DNA of 64,000 nucleotides, taken from NCBI RefSeq assembly GCF_030272615.1, contig NC_081408.1, positions 67,373,546-67,437,545 on the forward strand. Direction: 5' to 3'. The DNA is from Cryptomeria japonica. Taxonomy: Eukaryota > Streptophyta > Pinopsida > Cupressales > Cupressaceae. The notes below the pieces were generated by a model that was given only the letters and a program-made list of their open reading frames with translations, was not told the DNA's origin and searched no databases. Position numbers and translations under genes: made by a program. Of this stretch, positions 57,941-64,000 are shown one piece after another (within the stretch, counting starts at the first letter, position 1; the number at the start of each line of letters is the position of its first letter).

Positions 57941-59400
57941 TGCCTTGATGATTTTTTTTTGGTTCGGTTTTTGTCGATTTTGAAATTTTTTGTGAATTTT
58001 TCAAGCTTGATGGATGATTTTCTGAGGTAATAAATGCAAGCACGGCATAAAAAGTACAACCATTTTTTCCTAATCTAACAAAAAGTGTATGTTTTGCGAG
58101 GATGTGTTCAAATCCCCAATGTTTTAACAGGTTTTGATACAAGTAATACACTTCAGAAAGACTCTTTAGTCAAGGGTTATAAATAACATCATAGCCCACT
58201 AGTCTCAATACTCCGTCAGCTCAAACAGCCGTGTCACCCCCTAGAGGGTGCCTGTTTTTTTGCCTTTTGCCAGAAATTAACTCAAAGTGAATCGATTCAC
58301 AATTGAGTAGTTATCTTGGGAGATATATGGTGAGTAATCTTGGGGGTGGATTCTTCCCCACCCTTGCACTATGATGTTATAAATGTTTGGTTACTGACTC
58401 AGTTCAAAGCTTCTATTTCTATGGTTCATAATCAGGCTTCCCATTTGGCCATCAGTGATAAACTCTCTCAGGAGGCTTCCCAACCTTTAGAACAAAGGCT
58501 TTACATATCTCAAGGATACTGGGGGAAGGCTAATCACTGCACACAACCGTTGAAAAGGAGTTTCGTCACTTTCTACATTTGATTATAGTGGGTTGGAATT
58601 CTTGGCGTCAAAGTCGTTCCCCACTTAGGTTGTTCCCTTCACACCGGCCATAAACGACTTTAAGAGTTGATTCTAACTCCTCGGGAAGGTAGGCCTACTA
58701 AAGGTTTTATTGCTTGAATTTAAAGAAAGCTGTAAGAGTGGTCTGGATTTTTGATCACCCAGTTAAGGGGAGAGCATATTCCTTCCACTTTCGAGACAAA
58801 GCAATCAATTTGGTTTATTTTTATCCTTTCAAATCAGTGATTTGCTAAAATCTATGTGGAGATGTTGCTCCACAAACACATGGTGTTTATTTTATCCTTT
58901 CAAAGCAATGATTGTCTGATCTATGAAAAAGAAATGGTCAACAAAGCAAATTCGATGTTTTGGTCAGCAAAAGAAATCGCTAAAAGGGGAAGATCTTCCC
59001 TCTTTAGTTGTAACTGACTCTGGACTTGTGTGATTCTTTTACTTGATAGAAATTTGAAGTGAATCTTTTTATGCACCAAAGGATGGTGAAGTTTGTTTTA
59101 AATCCCTTTGTTGCAAAAATGAAAATTGTTGTGTTGTGGTTCGTTTTACAACCCAAAGTAAGGTGAGTTCAATTTTCTTTAATTAGAAATAAAAAGACTT
59201 TAAATTTTAACTAACTTGAACAAGCTAGTAAAATTTAAACAATTTATAGTTCTAAAAAAAAAAGTCACTAAGCTCCTCCCCCTGTAATAAAATGTCAGAA
59301 ATCCTGCAAAATACCAAAACATTAGATAGAAAAAAAAAATGGAGGATTTTGTGGATTTCAACAAGTCTAAAATTTTACTTTTCGGTTACAATTTTTGTTT
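57941..59400. other. Gypsy I 3' region between arrays 2 and 3
   Basis: No supported coding sequence on either strand. A short hairpin (CACCCCCTAGAGGGTG) is near 58235. Poly-T and poly-A tracts and the second copy of the 53475-53520 string (58011-58056) lie here. It would fall in the proposed antisense intron. Confidence 0.55.
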
Positions 59401-59409
59401 CTGTCTTTC

Positions 59410-59765
59410 ATGCGCTACATAACAGACTGTATGCGCTATGATATACACTTGATGTGCTAAAACTAAGTATTAACGCGCTACTCTATTTTTTGAATATGCT
59501 ACTCTGTATGTTGGAAGCGCTGTTCTGTCTTTTTCTCTCTCCCGCTGAGACCTATAGGAAAATTGAAAATTTGATGCGCTAATGTTTGAATCTCACACAT
59601 TGGATGATGACCTACAAGCGCTGAACTGTGGGATGGATGCGCTATTCTGTTTACTGAATGCGCTACTCTATGTTTCACCCGCATCGAGACCTACAGGAAA
59701 AGTTTAGTGGGGTTATGCGCTAAAGAAAGGTCTTCACGCGCTAAAATATAGGCCCCACGTGCCAA
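59410..59765 (-). repeat. GCGCTA array 3
   Basis: About thirteen units (59411, 59432, 59453, 59473, 59495, 59516, 59574, 59617, 59638, 59659, 59715, 59737, 59757), mostly 20-22 bp apart. The minus strand reads VAHSVNR, IAHPSHS and LAHQIFN in one frame. CCCGC..GAGACCTA..GGAAAA occurs twice about 140 bp apart, a second higher-order repeat. Confidence 0.87.
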
Positions 59766-59851
59766 ACCATTAAACCCAAACTTTAAAAATCAAAAAATGA
59801 CTAAAAATGACAAAATAAAAAGTCAAAAAAGGGTAAAAAATGTTGACTTAC

Positions 59852-59926
59852 TGGTGTTCCCCGCGCTACAGGTCTCCGATACCTCCGAACGCACTCAAAA
59901 TAGTGTCTATGATACAGAATAGGCAT
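59852..59926 (-). pseudogene. Candidate first exon of the antisense PMD gene
   Basis: An ATG at 59926 opens exactly 25 codons (MPILYHRHYFECVRRYRRP then VARGTP) ending at a GTAAGT donor (59851-59846). The next in-phase acceptor considered is AG at 56254-56255, giving RLGMVQSREK. The residues fit the basic start of gypsy-borne PMD proteins, but the join is inferred only. The VARG codons are themselves a GCGCTA unit. Confidence 0.4.
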
Positions 59927-59998
59927 TTTCTCTGCAGACAAAATTCTCTTTCTCCAAAGTCAATAAAGCACAAATGAATCTAAATCAAGCCCTTTTCC

Positions 59999-60009
59999 CC
60001 TTTTATAGG
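59999..60009 (-). promoter_or_regulatory. Candidate antisense TATA box
   Basis: The minus strand reads CCTATAAAAGG, about 75-80 bp upstream of the ATG at 59926 and followed by a pyrimidine/purine leader without upstream ATG. It lies about 370 bp inside the 3' LTR. Confidence 0.5.
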
Positions 60010-60361
60010 AGGAAAATGAAATTAGGGTTAGCCCAATGGACCTGTAATATGGTCGCGGTCTCCCCTATACCATAACATTTGTAACTTATCGGGAGATAAA
60101 TCAATTTATACACATTTTACATGCACGAAATCATACACATCATACGCAATTCATCCAATCACATCAAAAAATTTCAAAAAAAAAAATTGATTCATCTCCC
60201 GAGGGGGCATCACCATCAAAATATCGAATCTGGGGCATCACACATCAAATCAAATATTGGGCACGACTTGCAAATCAAAAGAGTGACACAAAAATTGCAT
60301 TTGATCATAAATCATGATATCGCATCATTTTCTTTGAAATAACATGTGCACACACGTCACT

Positions 60362-60377
60362 TCAAAGAGGGGCAAAA
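60362..60377 (+). other. Gypsy I polypurine tract
   Basis: TCAAAGAGGGGCAAAA directly before the 3' LTR start TGTAGACG. Confidence 0.9.
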
Positions 60378-61854
60378 TGTAGACGTATAAAAATGACCAT
60401 ATTTCTAAATGAATATTTTATGTTCATTTCTCAATTTAATTAAATCCAATTTAATTAAATTACCCACATTCCTCTATTTAATTAAGTAAATTACTCAATT
60501 TATTTAAATTAAATTCACTATATCCATTTAATGAATAAATTATTTTATTCAATTAAATCCCTCCTATCCAATTTTAATTAAATTCAAATTTAATTAAATA
60601 GTTATCCTAAATTGAATAAATCTAATTTATTTAATTTCTCCAAGTTACAACCAAATTGAATTAAATTACTTTATTTCAATTAAATCCTATTATCCCTCCA
60701 TCCACTTGCAAAATCCCAAACCCCTTTCTAATCCCTTCTAGAATCTTCTAATCACTTCTAATTAATCTAACCCCTCCTCTAAACTTTGTCACATCCCTAA
60801 GCAAAGGGAAGTCACTTCTCAAAATTCCTCAAAGTCTTTGATAACCATTAAAGGCTTCAAGTCTTCAACCACTAAAAACCTCAAAGTCTTTGATAACCAT
60901 TAAAGGCTTTCAACCTTCAACCACTTAATCCCCAAAGTCTCCAATAACCATTAATGGTTAACTCAAACCCTCCTACATAGTTAAAACATTTGTTTTAACT
61001 CAACCTTTATCCAACCCAAGGGTCTCATCAGGACTTTAATGCTTTGACCATGATTATCTCTTAATCATTTGCACAAAGATTTATCCTTGGATTAACTCTT
61101 AATCCAGTGGGTAAGCTTAACTTAGACTTGACCCTTAGCCTCTAGATAACCATGAGGTCTTCTCAGGCCTTTAATGCCTCCAACCCCTTCTCTCAACCTA
61201 ACCCTATGTTGACACTTGTCACCATTTCATTGGTGCCAATTGTGCACATGGATCCCCAACTTTCAAACTCAACCCTTGATTAAACCTTTCAATCTTGACT
61301 ATCCATTGCCTTATTTGTGCTATAAATAGAGCTCTCATTCCTCTAGAACAATCATCCTTCAAATTTGTAGTATCACACTTATGGTCAAATACATTCAAGC
61401 TTTCATTTCATATATGCTCATCATTTAGCCTCTCTTTAAATCAGGAATTAGTCTAAATATGCATGTTTAGAATAATTTCTTTATCATTTAGCTCAATCAT
61501 AGACTAATATATCATGTTAGGATAGTATTTATAGTAATCTTGTCATCTTATCACATAGTTTATTGCATTTTAAAATCATACATAGCTTATAACATATTTC
61601 ATACTAAAATCTATCAGAGTATCCCTCGTTCTTGCATTTGCCATCCCTAAACCATTTTTCTCAGTGATCTGAGAGAAAAAACATTGGTTTGAGGGACATT
61701 GTGAGATAGAGAACCATGGGACCCACCTTGGGAAGCTAAGTAGCACGTTATTACTCCATAGCTTGCACCAAGAAGTCATGTGTGTGTGTGTGGATTAGTT
61801 CTTTTACAATATTTTCACATATTGAATTTTATCAGCCCACTTTTCTCGCATACA
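60378..61854 (+). repeat. Gypsy I 3' LTR
   Basis: 1477 bp, TGTAGACG to CTCGCATACA. Same length as the 5' LTR; about 35 substitutions counted by eye and no net length change. TATA box TATAAATAG at 61321-61329. Confidence 0.95.
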
Positions 61855-61859
61855 AAGTC
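61855..61859. repeat. Gypsy I target-site duplication (right)
   Basis: AAGTC against AGGTC on the left; one mismatch. Confidence 0.85.
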
Positions 61860-62689
61860 GATGAGTTTTGATATTGTTTTTGCTGGTAAAAGTTGTGTGT
61901 GTATCCAAGTGATGAGATACTCACTAGACCAGTGAGTGAAAACTATAGAGTGTGATTGTAGAGTAGAGGAACTAAAAAGGATCTGCCTTAGCATATAGTG
62001 TTGTTATAAGATCAGATTTTTACCTATCATCTTATAACCATTTCAACAGAGGTAAAATCCCTTCATCAAGTAGCTTTAATAGGCTTACTGTAAATCCTCT
62101 AACCTGGTGACTCAAGTTCATTGAGTTCTTTAAATCCTCTAGCAGGGTAACCTTTAACAGGGTATATAGCCATCCCTTAACTAGGTGATATTTAATAGGA
62201 TCAGTTCCTAGTAGAACCTTATTGTAAAATCTTTAACCATACTAGGCTCCTAATAGAGCGAGCTTCAAAAGAGTTCAAAACAAGCTTGTGGGTGTTCATC
62301 CCCACCATGGTTTTTCCCATTTGGGTTTCCACATAAAAAATCTATGTGTCATGAGTTGTGCATTTTTCATGTGATGATTGAGTATTCTTTGTTTAAGTGA
62401 TTATGCATGGAGAGCTAATGGTTATGATATTACTAATACACCACATGCATATGTTTATGGGTGAAATAGTTCTCAAGTATTTATAATATTTGAAGTATTC
62501 AGTTTTACTGGTTTAAGTTGTCTAAAGTCTTACCATGTTTAACTGGTATTGCCATGGTTAATTTCAGTAATGAATACAACCAGTTAGCATTGTTTTAACT
62601 TGATAAGTTACATAGAAGTTTTGTCTGTACTGATTCACCCCCCTTTCTCAGTACCAGTTAAGATATTTGTTGTTCATCATTATTCATCA
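61860..62689 (+). repeat. Copia H 5' LTR, part 2
   Basis: Resumes the LTR interrupted at 43190 (GATGAGTTTTGATATTG corresponds to the D-LTR reverse complement) and ends TATTCATCA. Contains the CTGATTCACCCCCC edge and repeated AAATCCTCTAAC-type phrases. Confidence 0.9.
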
Positions 62690-62703
62690 ATTGGTATCAG
62701 AGC
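62690..62703 (+). other. Copia H primer-binding site
   Basis: ATTGGTATCAGAGC, initiator-Met tRNA-type, directly after the LTR. Confidence 0.92.
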
Positions 62704-62815
62704 TACTCTAGGTCCTTAGTGATACAAGCTTAACCACTGGAGGTAAAAGATCATGCTTTAATGATGAAGAGGGAACATCCTAAGTTCAATAGAACTTCAA
62801 AATATGAAAGGACAG
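62704..62815 (+). other. Copia H leader
   Basis: Short stretch between primer site and the first Gag codons. Confidence 0.6.
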
Positions 62816-64000
62816 AATGAAGATCTATATCAAGAGTTTGGGTGCTCAACACTAGAGCTATGTTGAGAATGTGTATGTAATCCCCACTTGCACTCTCACT
62901 GATGATCAGAAAAGAGAGATTCAAGAAAATGGGCAGGTCATGGAAGCCCTTATTAGTAGTTTGTTTGATATTGAGTTCATTGATGAACAAGATAAGGACA
63001 CTCCTAAGGATGTATGAGACATATTGGAAACTATCTATGGTGGTGATGAGCATGTCAAGCAAGCTAAGGAAGAGAGCTTTAGAGAAAAATTTGAACCATT
63101 CAACAATATGGCATAAGGATCAAGATTGTGGTTGGAGATATCAAGAGCACTGGTAGAACAATTGAAGATGCCAACATTGTCAGTAAAGTTTTGAGATCAT
63201 TATTACCGGTCTATGCAATTAGAGTTGTTTCTATATAGGTGCTAAGGTCTATTAACAAAACCAAGGTATCCTTAGACTCTATCATTGCAAATTTGAGTAC
63301 ATATGAGTTGAATAGCTATGATGGCAGTGTTCAGATGACTGAGTCATCCTTTAGAAAATCTATTGTACAAACCAAAAAAGGAAAAGAAGTAAGTACCAAT
63401 TATTAATCTAGGCAATGCAAAGATATAGATGATGAAGAGATTCTGATGGAATTTTAATCTCTTCTTTTCAACAGACTTCCAAAAGGCATTGGAAAATACA
63501 AAGGTAAGATTCCTTTAAAATGTTTTACCTACAATAAGATAGGACATATAGTTGTTAACTGTCCTAACAATGACAATAAGGATAAACTAGAGAGTTTTAG
63601 AAAGTATAAAGGAGGAAATAGAAGAAATTGTCTTGTTGCAGTGGATGAAGGTGTTACTGATGAAGAATCTGAGGATGAAGAGAATGAGCACATAGTGTTT
63701 GTAGCTATAAAGGAAGAAGTGTTTGACAAGAAAGAACTTATCTCTTGCATTGACAAATCTAATGAGTGGATTATTGATAGTGGTTTTTCTCACCACATGA
63801 CTGGTGACCAGGGAAAGTTTATGTCTCTAGAAGAATATGATGGAGGTGTTGTTAGATTTGGCAATGATGCAACATGCTTGGTAAAAGGAAATGGATCCAT
63901 CTCACTGAATGGAAAGAGCAGTGTAGATTATTTCTACTAGGTAGAAGGTCTTAAGAATAACTTGTTTAGTGTTGCTCAGTTAAATGATAAAGCACTCACT
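62816..64000 (+). pseudogene. Copia H gag and protease start (cut by window end)
   Basis: The plus-strand frames read Gag: RMKIYIKSLGAQ, YVENVYVIPTCTLTDDQKRE, NGQVMEALISSLFDIEFIDE, STYELNSYDGSVQMTESSF and the knuckle CFTYNKIGHIVVNC, in which the second Cys is Tyr. An acidic stretch (DEGVTDEESEDEENEHIVFV) follows, then the protease start NEWIIDSGFSHHMTGDQGKF with DSG intact. Stops (62852, 63016, 63114, 63236, 63403, 63456, 63938) and shifts show decay. Protein and LTR family match element D. Confidence 0.9.

Larger units (their letters stand above)
43191..61854 (+). mobile_element. Large Ty3-gypsy (Tat-clade) retrotransposon I
   Basis: An 18.66-kb element: LTRs of 1477 bp each, primer-site candidate, leader, gag, protease, G-patch, RT, RNase H, second RNase H, integrase, 7.4 kb of 3' sequence with an antisense PMD gene, polypurine tract. 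The dual RNase H and antisense ORF are hallmarks of the Tat lineage (Tat/Ogre/Grande-like). More than 20 in-frame stops and at least three frameshifts make pol inactive. About 35 LTR mismatches counted by eye (about 2.4 %). Confidence 0.94.
42600..64000 (+). mobile_element. Ty1-copia retrotransposon H, split by gypsy I, runs off window
   Basis: The 5' LTR is in two pieces (42600-43190 and 61860-62689), followed by the primer-binding site and a plus-strand gag-protease frame to the window end. It is inserted in the RNase H of G. The LTR is the same family as in element D (D read in reverse complement matches both ends). The 3' part is outside the window, so its TSD cannot be checked. Confidence 0.9.

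Noticed and set aside
62692-62703. tRNA-like TGGTATCAGAGC strings at several LTR edges
   Set aside because: They are primer-binding sites complementary to a tRNA 3' end, not tRNA genes; no cloverleaf surrounds them.

Overview
The window looks like intergenic, repeat-packed DNA from a large plant genome. Conifers or other gymnosperms fit best, but this is inferred from element style, not proven. It is AT-rich and shows no intact host gene, rRNA or tRNA gene. Nearly every readable protein is a broken piece of a transposable element: Ty1-copia gag-pol, one very large Ty3-gypsy element, and a CACTA-type transposase. Insertions are nested, and several are dated relative to each other by target-site duplications (TSDs) and by interrupted reading frames.

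Layout from the left. A minus-strand copia gag fragment (1-717) is followed by an unassigned stretch. A copia LTR (B, 2437-3921, continuing 11553 to about 11653) is split by copia element A (3922-11547, minus; TSD ATCAT; both LTRs, primer site, gag to RNase H). From about 13.2 to 25.7 kb lies a decayed plus-strand CACTA TNP2 transposase gene whose exons and GT-AG introns can still be followed. One intron holds copia C (14221-20949, minus). Another holds a solo LTR (22842-24097, TSD ATTTG). A degenerate minus-strand ORF of unknown function (26126-27842) follows. Copia E (27908-39539, minus, 5' end lost) is interrupted by copia D (30030-36289, TSD TACTC). D lacks RT and RNase H and itself carries a solo LTR (32981-33761). 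A solo LTR without TSD (F, 39540-40550) joins E to the 3' end of another copia, G (40551-42599). G is cut by copia H (plus strand, 42600 to past the window end). H's 5' LTR in turn holds the gypsy element I.

Element I (43191-61854, 18.66 kb, two 1477-bp LTRs, TSD AGGTC/AAGTC) is the most interesting object. Its pol has the Tat-clade order: protease, G-patch, RT, RNase H, second archaeal-type RNase H, integrase. About 7.4 kb follows between integrase and 3' LTR. That tail carries (i) an antisense plant-mobile-domain (PMD) pseudogene, 56253-54328, with a candidate TATA box and first exon near 60.0-59.85 kb; (ii) three arrays of a motif close to TGCGCTA spaced 20-21 bp apart, read on the antisense strand as repeated Leu-Ala-His/Arg heptads, in array 1 with a strict 7-7-6 codon rhythm; and (iii) an inverted copy of the element's own 5' leader (44687-45059 against 57089-57479), so a genome-length sense transcript could fold back on itself.

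Almost all premature stops in element I are TAG or TGA where CAG or CGA is expected. This is what cytosine-methylation-driven C-to-T decay would give. The LTRs differ at only about 35 of 1477 positions by eye, which looks too few for so many stops and suggests the copy was already defective when it inserted.
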